Notes under the pieces: model-generated
Database searches by the model: none
What the model saw: only the letters and a program-made list of their open reading frames with translations
Told to the model about the DNA's origin: nothing
Assembly: GCF_000149955.1 (NCBI RefSeq)
Contig: NC_030992.1
Span: 2,593,477 to 2,657,476, forward strand
DNA length: 64,000 nt
DNA from: Fusarium oxysporum f. sp. lycopersici 4287
Taxonomy: Eukaryota; Ascomycota; Sordariomycetes; Hypocreales; Nectriaceae
Reading direction: 5' to 3'
Shown: positions 43,509 to 57,386 of the stretch, piece by piece
Position numbering within the stretch: position 1 is the first letter of the stretch
Layout: the number at the start of each line of letters is the position of its first letter
Made by a program: the position numbers and the translations under genes

Positions 43509-46500
43509 TCACCCCTTGCTCATTATGCCCACGGTAGATCTATCCTGAAAATCTTGTGTGAAGATCCTCTGCCAAACATCAAGCCACTTTTCTTGCTGAG
43601 CAGTAGGAAGCTTGCCTGGCTGCTTGAAAGATCTCGTTAAGAGCTCTCGTAAACGTGTCCGGAGGACCTTCATGACTAGCATCGTTTTCCAGTCTGGCAC
43701 AGCAAAGCGACCGCGGTTCCCATCAAGAACGATGATTCCGGAGTACATCTGGTGTAATCTTATCAGTAATACAGCTATAGAAAAGATTTGTTGTTCTTAC
43801 ATCACATCGTACATCGCCACAAAGAAGTGCAATGGCGAATGCTTCCACGGCAGTAGCCTCGTGGGCGTGGTAAACCCTTTTTGAATATTAGCTAGCTCAC
43901 CTCCCTTGTATTCGGCTATACTTACGCTCTGGACTGCATAATATGATAATAGGAAAGCCATCGAAGGTCGTGGCGTCCCCGATTGACAGACGATGGATGG
44001 AGACTGATGGACTGATTTGTGCCGATGTTTCTTAAACCCTTGGATCCGGGTACGTCTCTCACAAGAATCTTGGGGTAAAAGCTCCAGGCGATAACTGATG
44101 CCGAGACAACATCGTTGTCGCTGTTGAGGTTGACTCTTCGAGGAATATCATAAAATTGCTGCTGCCTTCGTCCCCTGCCTCCGGAAAACCGAGCTCGGGA
44201 AAGGGCTCTTCTTTCGTCTTCAGTAAGAGAAAGAAAGCCGGAGTCGGCGAGAGAGGTAAGGAGTTGCCCTTTGAGGTCTTCGATGTTTGCAAGAGTTTGC
44301 TGACTCAAAAAGTTCTTGCGGCAGAACTGGAACTCCTTTCCGCCGCCGCCAGCAGACTGGCATACTCGCTTCCAAGCCAGGTATGCGTTGTAAATAGTGA
44401 GAAGATCGGAATCTCCCCGACGGAAAGCCATGCGAGCATTATCTGCCTGAGTGCGCTGTCCAAACGGCGCCGAGAAGGGTGATTTGGAAGATAGGATAGC
44501 AGCAGAAGTGATAGCCATGTCCAAACATTTGAAGATGACTCCATACAGAATGAGTTTGCCCAAGAATACATCTAAAGGCAACCTGGCTAACTGGTGTCCA
44601 AGTGGTGTGAGTTCTTCAGCCTGAGTAAGGGCGCGAACGTCTACAAGAGCATCAACCGCCCGACGGATGTTTTTGGCCGAGGGGGGGTCAAGAGCGTCGC
44701 CCAGTGTTTCCTCGATCCCTCCGATCTTACAGATCTTGACTCGGATCGCCAAGTCTTGCAAAGAAAGTCGAAGCATCTCAGGCGTCTGCTGGTCGCTCAT
44801 TAACTGATCATGGCGGAATTTGGTGAACATATGAAAGCATAACCCTTCTTGTACACGCCCTGCTCGACCACGCCTTTGCTTTGCGTTGGCACGGGAAATG
44901 AAGGTATCAATCAGGCGTGAGAGTTGGCGTCGCTCATCGAAGCGCATCTCACGATGCTTGCCAGTGTCAATGACACAAGTGACGTCGGGAATGGTGATTC
45001 CGGTTTCGGCGATGTTGGTGGCAAGAACGATTTTACGAATTCCAGATGGTGGGACAAGGAATGCCGACTCTTGGTCCTCCGTAGCGATGGTTGAATGGAG
45101 AGGATAAACAAGCCAGTCTTTGGCAAACCTGGGATCTCCTAGCAGCATGTCGTTCAGTGTGCGAATCTCAGCAATACCTGGCAAAAACACCAGAATGGCC
45201 TTGCTAAAATTCTGCAGATGTTCGTCAGCCGCAATTTGAGCTATCAACTGCAGAATAAGATCGAACTCGATACGGTACTCATCAATTTGAGCCAGTGTCG
45301 ACCGTGTTCTTGCAGTGTATCCTGATAGACTCTTGGAAATATCACTCTTGGTGTTTTCTCCTTCACTCTCTGCAGGATCATCATCCAAGTCAACCATTTT
45401 GTCAGGCTCAGAATCCGCAGGCGTGTATCCAGTAAGTTCAACAGCATCCTCAAGGTATCTAACCTGCACTGGGAATGTTCTTCCAGGGACATTGAGAACT
45501 GGTGCTCCGCCAAGGTAAGCGGAGAAACGATCCGCGTCAACTGTAGCAGACATCAGAACAACCTTCAAGTCCTTGCGTCTTATGAGGAGCTTCTTCAGGA
45601 CGATCAGAAGAAAGTCGCTGTCAATAGACCGCTCGTGAACTTCATCAAGCACTAGGTGCGTCACTTCCTGCAGATCATTGGAGCCCTCAAGCATTCGCAT
45701 TACAATACCAGTGGTTGCATACACCAGCCTTGTTTCCCTCGAGGTATTAGCCTCGAGTCGAATAGAATATCCGACTAGGGATCTATTGGTTCCAAGGTCA
45801 TTTCTGTTTTCTCCAAGCTCTTCACTGACACGACGAGCGAGAGAGATCGCAGAGATCCTTCTTGGCTCTGTGCAGTACACCTTGCAGGGCTTCCCCTGAG
45901 AAAGCTGGTGCTCTAGCAAGAAAGACGGAACTTGAGTACTCTTTCCGCTATTGTCCAGTTAGCAAGCCCTCAAGAACGACGTGCTCAAAGATCATACCAT
46001 CCAGTCTCACCACAGACAATTATCACTTGATTCTCATCGACAGCAGTCAAGACTTGCTCTCGGAAGTTCCACATGGGGAGTTGCATTCGGGATTGCTAAG
46101 TTTCGTTAGCGTCATGACAACCTAGTAACACAGTTTGTTGCTTACCAGCATCATCTGAAACTTGCGCGTGCTCGACTTCTCCGCCCAAATCTTCTGATAG
46201 TACTCCCCATTTGCAGCGTTCTGCCTTGATCGATCTTGACCACCATCGTCGCCAGAGTCGTGAGTATGCTTGGCGCCCCGTCCCCGAAACGCACCTTGAA
46301 TGATAACACCATCTTCAAGCTCCTGGTCATGTCTTTGACGCACTAGAGCTCTCAAATCCCTCACCACATCTCTGTCTTGCTCGTCAATTTGAGCTTTTCG
46401 TGCTTCAGCAAGTTCCGCCCAAACGTCTTTCCAGACATGGGGAAGTCTGATTACCACTTTTTCGTCCTTGGCGTTGCCGCTGAAGGCATAAAACAAGGCC

Positions 46501-48283
46501 ACTGTGGAAATATAAGATTCGGACTGCTTAGCATCTGGTGTTGCAATACCGATCATCGTGAAAGTGAATCTATATGGGTCCGCTACAAGTTGTACGTCAG
46601 ATGAGGCCGCCGGTGGTGGCACTTCTTGAGGTTTGGTCCAGGTAATATCCAAGGAATGACGATTTGCGAAGGAAGCATCTGATACAAAAGAGTATGAAAT
46701 TCTCGCCGATGAGTCCCTAAGATTCGCGATCAGCACGTTTTATGCAATTTGTGGCGACATCAAGTGGGCTTACCTCGAACGGCATGCTTCCTCGAGTGCC
46801 CTTCGAGGACTAATGCCCGTCCACTTCCCAAAATCGCGAATTGTAATTCGATTTCCATCGGCTGAGTTCACAATTGTGCGGCTTTCGCCTGTGCTTGCGT
46901 CAACCTCATTTTGTGGCAGAGATGCAAATAATCCGCCGATATCATCTTCATCCTCATCATGCCCCTCGGCCAGGACTTCGGCGGCAATACGCTCAGCTTC
47001 ATCGTTAATGTCATCATTTTCCACCTGCTCATGAGGAGTTTCATCCGCCCTGGCTGGTATCACCTCGGATTGAGCTTGGTATTCTTGCTTCTCGGCAGCC
47101 AGTCGCCTTTCAAGATCGATTCTTTGGGCTTTCCACCGTTGCTCGGCTTCATACTTATCGAAAAGAACATCATTTTCGATCTTCCTAATCTTAGCTTCGA
47201 GCTTGGCAACAGCAAGTTCTTCGTCCGATTCCGATGTCTTTGAGCTATCTGGTCGGCCCTTTCCGCGCTCGTGTTCTAGCAATTTGGCTTTAGTCTCCAG
47301 GTATTTTGGAACAAGCTCATCAGCTTCTATGTCGCTATCACAAGCTACCACCAGTTTTTTGCTAGGTGAGGAACCCTTGACTGATCGAGCGTTGCTCCCA
47401 GTTGGCTTGTTTCTACGGCCGTTCCGAGTATCAGTTTGACGAGGAGTACTAGAGCGGCTCGGTATCGGACTGTCCTGGGGAGTATCTATTATACATAATT
47501 AGTCGGAGAGGGGCCCAAGACGTCGGGAGACGAACCAGTGGTGCTTTTCGGGATCGGCTTCGATCTAGGTTCGTAACTCGGCAGTTCTCCAATCTTGCAT
47601 TCTCTGGCTAGCCAGTCGAGGGCCTCTTCAAGCCCCCAGATAGAATCTCGATTTGTCGATGCGACATTAGGTGCTATATCGAGGATATATCTTATCGCAG
47701 CCGCCACTCGGTCTTTAGGGAATTCTGCTGCGATCAGGGTCTGTTGTAATGTCCAGAGGCGGATGACCATGTCTTCTTCAGGAGGCACCTTCCCAGCGCC
47801 AGCATTTTCTGAGGAGGACAGGCTAGAAGCTGCAAATCGATTTTCTGCTTGCACGAGGTCGAGTATGTGATCCATCAAATCTGGCGGTAGCCATTTAAAA
47901 CTATTGATAGAATCGGCCTGGCCACGAAGGAGTCGACGGTCAGTATCGAGACGGTTCCGTTGCCGTTGAGCATCTTTCTTTGTTTTGGCTGCATGTTTCT
48001 CCACGAGCAATTGTAGCTCAGATTCCTCCAACTGCTTCTCGAACTCTTCGGGGCTGAGGGCCGTCTCCTGGGTTGCAGAATTGGTAGTCGCATCGCCAGT
48101 GGTTGCGGACGAGGATGGAGGGGCATCCTTCTGGGTCGATGGAGGGGCAGTTTGGCCTTTGATAATCACAGGCTTCGATTCAGACTCGGCAACCTCAGGT
48201 CTGGGCTTGGAAGCAACCGATGTAGTTGCGAACCCTCGAGCTGGGTTAGCGGCGGGCTTCTTTTTCTTTTTCGCACCCGCCAT
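43509..48283 (-). CDS. DHX29-type DEAH-box RNA helicase
   Basis: Seven exons, complement(join(43509..43748, 43801..43876, 43926..45947, 45998..46095, 46146..46716, 46774..47485, 47536..48283)), 1,488 residues. Start ATG 48283 opens MAGAKKKKKPAAN. A UBA-like block spans about residues 130-235 (SFKWLPPDLMDHIL, then EEALDWLAREC). A charged coiled coil (KLEAKIRKIENDV) and an RWD-like region follow before the helicase core. Walker A is GETGCGKST at about 706-714, assembled across an intron. The DEAH box is DEVH at about 811-814, followed by SAT (LMSATVDADRF), ATNIAETGITIP and QRRGRAGR, then the HA2 and OB regions. The final two small exons finish the OB/C-terminal part (VYHAHEATAVEAFA, then GIIVLDGNRGRF). 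DHX29 helps 40S scanning through structured 5' leaders; yeast YLR419W is the nearest yeast relative. The first intron has a weak donor (GTTCGT). The gene is divergent from GCN1. Confidence 0.9.
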
Positions 48284-49204
48284 TATCGTCAACGGAGGGC
48301 CAGCAGGCGGTAAAGACAGAGAAAGGGTTGAAGAAAGAATGAGCACTCTCTAGTTTGGAGGTAACATGGCCGAGGGAGAAATCTGCTAGTGAAACTGAGG
48401 ATTGGGTCACCCCTGCAATATGGAGGGCTACAAAATTCGATTGCAGGTCATTGAAAGTGCCGATCTACAGACGAAGGGTGCAGGAGTGAAGTGATTTGAA
48501 GGTGGAGGTTGTGACGCAAGGGCTTTGATCTCCAGTTCTGTGGATCGTGCCTGAATGAGGATGAGTTAGAGGGGAGGGATAGGACCACAACAATGAAGTA
48601 TTGATCACCTAGAAGAAGGGTCTTGAGGACAGATTCATGGTCAAGCAGATATACTACCAGTGCAACGGAATTGCAATCTACCGACTTCCCTTAGGCAGTG
48701 ACAAGATTGTCCTTGGATCGATACTCAAGTAGATCTGCAAGGTACAGGTGCATTGTTGAACGGCTTCTGTGCTAATACTGAAGGCTTAGTCATGGAGGCT
48801 AGTGATGTATCAGGACCGGTCAACCTACGATGCGTCATACCGTGCCACGATAATTTCAGTGGGCTAGAGACTTTCAGGGCTCCTAACCCCACCTAAATGG
48901 CCTGTCGAGCTTTCGACTAGCTGCCTACCTACCTATCCTGTCTGGATGTCTTAGGTAAGGTGACTTCTGTTGATTCAGCGTGGGGTCAAGGTCCATAGGT
49001 CGAGATATTTGCGTTCTCTTGACGGATTTGGTGCCCAAAAATTCTAAAACACCAACTACGAGCCTACCACCAAACCTTCTTGACATTACCTACGTCCCAC
49101 CACCTCGACTGAGGATCTACGCCTCGGAATTGGCGTTCACGAGCTCTGGTAGCCCCAGATGAGTTCACCAACCCGAACATACACCTCCATTTCCGAACTC
49201 CAGA
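48284..49204. other. Divergent promoter region of the DHX29-type gene and GCN1
   Basis: 921 bp between two start codons of large translation-related genes. No exon was seen. Repeated CTACCTAC-like steps occur near 48,920-48,935. An upstream ORF overlapping the GCN1 start lies at its right edge. Confidence 0.55.
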
Positions 49205-49212
49205 ATGTCTAA
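49159..49212 (+). promoter_or_regulatory. Upstream ORF overlapping the GCN1 start codon
   Basis: ATG at 49159 opens 17 codons and ends at TAA 49210-49212, out of frame with the GCN1 ATG at 49205 and overlapping it. Its context is weak (C at -3), whereas the GCN1 ATG has A at -3. Leaky scanning would therefore be needed if the mRNA starts upstream of 49159. Transcript start is unknown. Confidence 0.45.
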
Positions 49213-52200
49213 GGGCGACTCATCCGATTCTGGCGCTCCGGCCCCTCTTGACATGGCCGCCGTTAAACAGGCTCTGTCCTCATCCTCGACCGCTGTTCGA
49301 ATCACTCAGTTGCGCACAATCGAAGACAAATTGGCCCAGAAATGTGCGCAAGCCCTCGTCCTCTCCAAGGTTCTATCAACCAGCTGACCATAGTTTCGAA
49401 GCCCTTGACAGCGCCTCAATTACACGTCTCCTCCAACTCCTTTTCGGAACATATGCCTTTTACGCAGATAGGCAGTCCCGGTTGTCTGTGCAGAAGTGCC
49501 TGATTGCGCTCATTTCCTCTGGTGTCGATTCCAAGACAATCGCCCCGCTCATTGCTGCCTTGCGCAAGGAAAGCCAGAAACCTGGCATTGCTCCTACCAA
49601 TGCATTCGTTCTCGTCGAATGGTGCAGTTTGTTTATGCAGCATCTCGATGCCTCGCAGTGGGACCAGTTTGCTACCGATATTATCCTAGCAGACGCGGAT
49701 GCTTTGGAAAAGTGCCACCAACCCGTTTCCAGGAAGTCAGTCACTCACTCCGCCATCATTGTTACAAGGAGGGGTTTGCGGAAACTCTTCTCTTCGAATG
49801 AACTGAGTAAAAAACGGCTTTCTGCTTCTGTTGATGTCCTGACTGCGAAGGGGGCTCAGTCGACCTCTAGGAATGCTGTCTTGCTTGGTGTCATCGCTGG
49901 CGTATCCGCTAGGAAGGATCACTTGCGACCTATTCTCGATTCTCTCAAATCCAAATATTACGATTTCTTTGCGAGAGAGATAATTGGCTCTCGTACCAGT
50001 GTTCCAGAGCATCTAGTGCTTGGACTCGGTGACTTCTTCACTTCGTTCGCCACACTTGAAGAAATATCTAAAGAGCTGATCCCTGCTCTCGAGAAGGGTC
50101 TTCTGCGTGCCCCTGAGGTTATTCTTGGTGGAGTTATCACGCCTCTTGTTCGTTGTCTCCCTGACAACTTTGATCTTTCCAAGATCCTTGAGCAGAATCT
50201 GCTCAAGCCCCTTTTGTCAAATGCAAAATCTACCAATGCAGCTATTCGTGCTGGCTCTTTAGATGCGTTCAGCGCCCTGGTCAACAAGTCTGGCGACACT
50301 GCGTCTTTGGAAAAAGTCATCAACGAGGTTGCGACACCCCTGAAATCCGGTAAACTTGCATCTCCTGACCACCGTGTACTGCATGCGCAAATGCTTCAGA
50401 CTGCACCTCTTTCAAAAGCAAGTGCCGAGCAAGTCGCAAACGCAGTTGCAGTCATCGCTGCCAAAGAAGGGAATGAGAGTGCTTTAGCTGCGGAGACTTC
50501 AGCCTTAGCAAAAGCGGTTTCTTTCTTATTGACCAACGATGCTGAGGTCCCCAAAAGTGTGCTGGAATCCGTTACTAAGGGCCTTACTGAAAAGAAAATT
50601 CCTTCTCGGAAGTACTGGTTGCTCCGTGTCGGTGGTATCTTGCAATCCATCAATGAAGCGCAATCAGTGTCTTCGGCAATGGCTGCTTTTGTGGACGCAG
50701 TGATACCAAAAGTCATTACCACTTTCACAGAGGTGACATCCAATGCAGCTAGTGCTGCTCAGAACGGCCTTATTGTTGGTGCCTACATTCTGACGGCTGT
50801 AAGCACACATATTCAGCGCTTGCTTCCTGGTTCTGCAGCCGATTTAAGCATGGCAAAAGCATCGGTTACCAAGCAATCGTTATCCTTGGATCCCAAGTCA
50901 TCCTTCCTCCTCAGTCCTCGAATCTACTCTAAGGTCACAGCCGATGAGGATCTTAAGTGGTTTTCACGTGCTTTGAACTCTATCTTTCAAGGTCTTGACA
51001 AGGGGGCTGATAATCAGGTTGCCCTCGCTTGGTCTGAAGCAATTATTCACCTAGTTACCGCTCAGAGCGTACCGGCAACTGTTCAGCAGGAGACCTCCAA
51101 GACCCTTTCCAATCTGTACGTTCGTAGTCCAAAACTGGTATCAAGTTTCATTATTGCCGGCCTTTGGGATTATTTGAAGCACTCTGGATCTCCTGATAAG
51201 GAACCATCATCAGGTGCTCACAACCTGATCCAGGTTGTGAAGGCTATCTGTTTGACCCCTAGTGACATCGAAAAGTCCGGGGAAACCATCAACACGGAGG
51301 ATCTCGAGACACAGGCAAACAATCTCCTTGTTCTGGCGCGCTCAGAGCTGATCCCTAGGGCAAACTGGATCGATTTGTGCCTCAGAATGGAACTGGACCC
51401 TGGCAATCTGGTCAAGAAGTACCAAGATGAGCTTGTGACAGAAATAGAGAATCAAACATCGTTCTCCCAGAAGGTTTGTATGACGTCCCTGGGGTAAAAG
51501 AATCTTGCTAAACAATACCGATAGGTTGACGCCATCAAGAAAGCTGCGTACAACGCAGCTGCTGACTTAGCTTTTGTTGCTCCCGAAACCATTATTCCAC
51601 GCCTGCTGGAGACCCTCAGCCGCGATCTCAACGCCGAGCAACTCCACGATATTGGTCCTGTCGAAGCGGCCATCTTTAGAACGCCTGAGGGTACTGTGTT
51701 CGTTGATGTGCTTGCAAAGAAGTCTCAGCAAGTCTTGGACAAAAATAAAAAGGACTATGACATTCTCAAATGGGAGGAAGAACTTAGGAGTCAGCTTGAA
51801 AAAAAGAAGGGCCAACAGAAGAAGCTAACCCCAGAGGAGAACGCAAAAGTCAATGCTCAACTCAAGAAAGAGAGCCTAATCAGGCAATCTATAACTGAGA
51901 TCGAGGCAAGGCTTTTGCGGGGCATTGGCATTATCCGAAGCCTTGCCACTGGTCCACCAACAGATGCTGCCCAATGGCTCGGTACTGCAGTTTCACTCTT
52001 GATCGGCATTATGGACGCCGGTGCTACTATGATCACTGGTGATGCAGCACCATTGGCTTACATAACTTGCGCAGAGAAGGTTACAGAGCGCCTGGGCTCG
52101 ATGAGGCCTTTCGTCGGCGTCGCGGCCCTCAGGCTGCGCGGCGTGTCGCTGGCAGAGAACTATCAAGAGGAAGCTGTTGAAGACTTGGTAACAAGAGTTT

Positions 52201-55200
52201 TGTACCGTTTACGGTTTGCTGGCGAGCAGCGACCTTTCGACTCTGTATCACTCATCTACGCGTTGCCCCTCGTGCTGGAGCTTCTCCGTAAAGGTGGAGT
52301 TGGTGATTCGCCCGATGATGCAGATGCTCAGCTAGTATTGGCCATCGAGTTCCTCTCATACCATACAGATGTCTGTAGTGATGAGGCTGTTCCTCGTGCC
52401 GAGCTTCTTTCAGTTCTTATCACTTCTATGCAGGCATATGCTCAACATTACAAGCTCCTCAGGGACTGTTTTGCTGATATGTGCCGCTGCATCGCACCAA
52501 ACATGGACCGTGAGGAGATGGTTATTCTTGCAAAGGGTGCGCTGGTGCCTGAAACTCGAGTCAGATCAACTGTGCTGCAATCTATCAGCGCTGAAGTTGA
52601 CATGAGCGAGCTTGGCTACTCCGATGAAATCTGGATCGCTGCTCATGACGATGAGGAAGAAAACCAAGATCTCGGTCGCGAGATATGGGAGGAGAGTGGC
52701 TTCGAAGTGACGCCGGAGGTGCCACTTAAAATGTTACCTTTCCTCGAGAGCAAAGATGGGCAGTTGCGCCGTGCCGCTGCTCGCTCCCTGGCTGAAGCAG
52801 CTAGCTTACATAATGAGTCTTTGGATGCGGTGCTTGACCAGCTCAAAACCACTTATGTCGAGCTTGCCAAGCCCCGGGTTCAGCAGCTCGATGAGTTCGG
52901 CATGCCCAAAAAGATGGATCTGTCCGATCCTTGGGAAGGAAGGCAAGGTATCGCTACAGCTTTCAAAGAGATTGCTCCAGTTTTCAAGGTTGATCAGCTG
53001 GATCCTTTCTTTGACTTCCTTATCGATGCCGGTCCTCTCGGAGATAAAAACGATGCAGTGAGAGGTGAGATGCTGGATGCTTCGATCACGGCCATCGAAA
53101 TTCACGGCAAGGGCATCCTTGATGACCTCATGTCAAAATTCGAACAGACCTTGGAACAACCAGACAAGAACAGCGATGCTGCTGACCGCGTCAACGAGGC
53201 AGTGATCATTATGTACGGTGCCTTGGCTCGCCATTTGAGCCCTGGTGATCCCAAGATACCTATCGTTATCGACCGTCTCATGGCAACTCTAAGTACGCCC
53301 TCGGAGACGGTACAATATGCCATTGCTGAATGTCTGCCTCCCCTGATTCGAGCCTGCCCTGACCAGTCTTCCAAGTACTTTGGTCAAATCATGGAGCAGC
53401 TTCTCACTTCTAAAAAGTATGCTGTTCAGCGAGGTTCGGCTTATGGTCTGGCTGGCCTTGTAATGGGCAGGGGTATTGCGGCACTAAGAGAGTACCGAGT
53501 TCTCTCAGCTCTCACTGACGCAATGGAAAACAAAAAGGAGGCAAATCAGCGTGAGGCCGCTTTGCTAGCATACGAACTTCTCTCAACTATGCTTGGACGC
53601 GTCTTTGAACCTTACGTGATCCAGATTGTGCCCCAGCTGCTGACGGGCTTCGGTGATGCTAACGCGAACGTTCGTGAGGCTTGTCTGGCAGCGGCTAAGT
53701 CGTGCTTTGCGAAGCTAAGCTCTTACGGTGTGAAGAGAATCATGCCAACTCTGCTTGATGGTCTTGAAGAGCAACAGTGGAGGAGCAAGAAGGGTGCTTG
53801 TGACCTTCTTGGTGCAATGGCATATCTCGATCCACAGCAGCTCGCCAACAGTCTGCCAGACATCATCCCCCCTCTGACGGGTGTGTTAAACGACAGCCAC
53901 AAGGAAGTAAGAGCTGCCGCAAACCGAAGCTTGAAGAGGTTTGGCGAAGTCATCAACAATCCAGAAATTAAATCGTTGGTCGACATTATTCTGAAGGCTC
54001 TGAGTGACCCTACAAAGTATACAGATGAAGCTCTGGACTCGCTCATCAAGGTCCAGTTTGTTCATTACCTTGATGCTCCATCTTTGGCATTGGTCACTCG
54101 CATTCTGCAGCGTGGTTTGGGCGATCGTTCCAATACCAAGCGCAAGGCAGCTCAGGTAATCGGTAGCTTGGCTCATCTGACCGAAAAGAAGGACGTGGTC
54201 ATGCATTTGCCGGTACTTGTGGCTGGTCTGAAGATTGCCATTGTCGACCCTGTGCCTACCACTCGAGCGACGGCTTCCAGAGCGTTGGGTTCTTTGGTCG
54301 AGAAGCTTGGGGAAGACACACTTCCCGATCTTATTCCTGGTCTGATGCAGACTCTCAAATCAGATACTGGTGCTGGCGATCGATTGGGATCTGCTCAGGC
54401 TCTTAGCGAGGTGCTCGCTGGATTGGGAACGACAAGGCTGGAGGAGACTCTTCCCACCATTCTTCAAAATGTCGAATCCTCAAAGCCCGCCGTTCGCGAA
54501 GGCTTTATGTCACTTTTTATTTTCCTTCCTGTCTGTTTTGGCAACAGCTTCTCCAATTACTTGGGTCGCATTGTACCACCTATTCTGGCCGGTCTTGCCG
54601 ACGATGTCGAGTCGATTCGTGAAACCGCACTGCGTGCAGGTCGTCTGCTGGTCAAAAATTTCGCTGCTCGTGCTGTCGATCTCCTCCTTCCAGAACTTGA
54701 ACGCGGCCTTGCGGACGACAGCTACAGAATCCGACTTAGCTCTGTCGAACTTGTAGGGGACCTTCTCTTCAACCTTACAGGTATCAAGGCTGGAACCGAG
54801 GCTGAGGACATTGAGGAGGACGAGAACATCAAAGAAGCAGGCGCTTCTTTGAAGGAAACACTCGGAGAGGAGAAGCGGAATAAGATACTTTCTGCACTCT
54901 ACGTGTGCCGCTGCGATACAGCTGGGGCCGTTCGCTCAGCCGCTATTGCTGTCTGGAAGGTTCTTGTTCACAGCCCCAGAACTCTGAAGGAGCTTGTGCC
55001 AACCCTCACACAACTTCTTATCCGTCGCTTGGGAAGTTCCAATATGGAACACAAGGTCATTGCCAGCAATGCCCTGGGAGAACTTATTCGAAAGGCTGGA
55101 GACAGTGTTCTCTCCAGTCTTCTTCCCACTTTGGAAGAAGGCCTTCAGACATCTACAGATGTTGACGCTAAGCAGGGTATTTGCTTTGCTCTGAGGGAGC

Positions 55201-57386
55201 TTATCTCATCTGCTTCACCGGAGGCTCTTGAGGATCACGAAAAGACCCTGATTTCCGTTGTTCGTACCGCACTGACGGATTCTGATGAGAATGTCCGAGA
55301 AGCCGCTGCTGAAGCATTTGATTCGCTTCAACAAATCTTTGGCAAGCGAGCAGTTGATCAAGTTCTTCCTTTCCTTCTCAACCTATTGCGTTCCGAGGGT
55401 GAAGCAGACAATGCTCTGCAGGCACTCCTCACCCTGCTTACTGAGACGACTCGCTCGAATATTATCCTGCCAAACCTCATCCCAACCCTCACGACACCAC
55501 CCATATCAGCCTTCGATGCCAAGGCTCTTGCCTCTCTGTCCAAGGTTGCTGGACCTGCGATGAACCGTCGCCTCCCCAACATTATCAATTCGCTCATGGA
55601 TAACGAGATAAATTGTGACGATGATGGCCTTCGTGAAGAGCTGGCGACATCCTTCGACACCGTCGTTCAGTCGATCGACGAATACGATGGTCTGAATACG
55701 GTCATGAACGTTCTCCTGCAGCTTCTCAAACACGAGGATCACCGACGCCGAGCGGCTACTGCTCGCCACTTGGGCAACTTTTTTGCCGCTGCCAGCGTGG
55801 ATTATTCCAGATATAACCAGGATATCATTCGTTCATTGCTTAACTCCTTTGACGACAGGGATGCCGATGTCGTCAAGGCCGCGTGGATGGCTCTCAGCGC
55901 ATTCACAAAGAAGCTGCGAAAGGAGGAGATGGAGTCGCTCGTCATTTCCACTCGACAAACTCTTCAGCGTATCGGTGTTGCAGGAGCAAACCTGCGTGGC
56001 TTCGAGCTACCGAAGGGTATCAATGCCATTTTACCAATCTTCCTGCAAGGTTTGATGAATGGTACTGCAGACCAAAGAGTTCAAGCTGCTCTGGGTATTT
56101 CAGACATCGTTGACAGAACAAGCGAGGCCTCTCTGAAGCCATTTGTTACCCAGATTACTGGTCCCCTGATCCGTGTCGTTTCAGAGCGCGCCACTGAAGT
56201 CAAGTCGGCGATCCTTTTGACACTCAATAATCTCCTGGATAAGATGCCTGCAGCACTGAAGCCTTTTCTTCCACAGCTGCAACGTACATTTGCCAAGTCT
56301 CTTGCGGACCCATCCAGTGAGACTTTGAGAACACGGGCTGCCAAGGCACTTGGTACTTTGATCAAGTATACGCCCCGTATCGATCCGTTGATTGCTGAGC
56401 TAGTCACTGGGTCGAAGACAGCCGATCCTGGTGTCAAGACGGCCATGCTCAAGGCCTTGTATGAAGTTATCAGTAAGGCGGGTGCGAATATGGGTGAGGC
56501 GTCACGAGCTTCTGTCTTGTCACTTATCGACATGGATACGGACGAGAGAGATGAGACCATGACCATCACTAATGCCAAGCTGCTGGGGGCTCTCATCAAA
56601 AATGTTCCTGAGGAAGCCGCTCATGGTTTATTGAAGAACCGCGTGGCGACCTCGCATTTCACTCATTCATCTGTCCTTGCCCTGAACTCAGTCCTCGTGG
56701 AGTCACCAGACGCGCTGCTTCAAAGCCCCTTGGCTGATGACTTGCCCGATTTGCTTTGCCAGGGCGTCACCAACAAGAATGTAAGCCACAGCTGTGTTCC
56801 CAGACCGAATGTGATTCGTAAACTGACAACCGTCTAGGTATTTGTTGCAGACAATTGCATTCTGGCAACTGGTAAGTACCTGCTATCAGATTCTCCCAAG
56901 ACATTTGAGACTACAAAGGGAATTTTTGAAGCTCTTGCCTCTGTGATCCAACCTGGCAATGCAACCGACTCACGCAGACTTGCACTGGTTGTCGTTCGTA
57001 CTGTCAGTCGCAATGATATGGAAATGGTCCGACCTCATATCGCTCTGTTAGCACAACCCATATTTGCCAGTGTTCGCGACCCCGTTATTCCCGTCAAGCT
57101 CGCCGCTGAGGCGGCATTTGTGGAGCTTTTCAATGTGGCTGATGAAGAGAGCCGCATTTTCGATAAATTCATGGCTGGTCCAGGAGCAGATCTGCCAGCC
57201 AACACCAAGAGGAGCATGGGAGACTATTTTAAACGTGTTGCCATGAGGCTAGGCTCTCAAGCCCGCGAGAGGCGCGAGGCTGAGGGTGGACAGGGGGGAC
57301 TGGGACTGTCTAATGATGAAGCTGAGGATGAGAAGGAGATTTGGAGTGTGGGAAAAGTTGATGTGGGCAGCGAAGCCTTCTCATAA
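49205..57386 (+). CDS. GCN1: Gcn1, activator of the eIF2alpha kinase Gcn2
   Basis: Modelled as join(49205..49343, 49402..51473, 51525..56780, 56838..57386), 2,671 residues, essentially the length of yeast Gcn1 (2,672). The whole protein is HEAT-like helical repeats; recognisable blocks are LLQLLFGTYAFYADRQSR near the start and the eEF3-like middle with EQQWRSKKGACDLLGAMAYL. The Gcn2-binding region lies towards the C-terminal third (REAAAEAFDSLQQIFGKRA, GANLRGFELPKGINAI). It binds ribosomes and passes the uncharged-tRNA or collision signal to Gcn2. Introns 2 and 3 (51 and 57 nt) are canonical. Intron 1 (49344-49401) is the weak point: a frame change is required there, and GTGCGC...CGAAG gives the best phase, but the acceptor is atypical. 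The start ATG has A at -3. AATAAA lies near 57408. The gene is divergent from the DHX29-type helicase and followed by eL19. Confidence 0.93.

Noticed and set aside
49248..49401. Second frame as a separate N-terminus for GCN1
   Set aside because: Its first part is an out-of-frame shadow of the first GCN1 exon; the conserved HEAT sequence begins only after the inferred intron.
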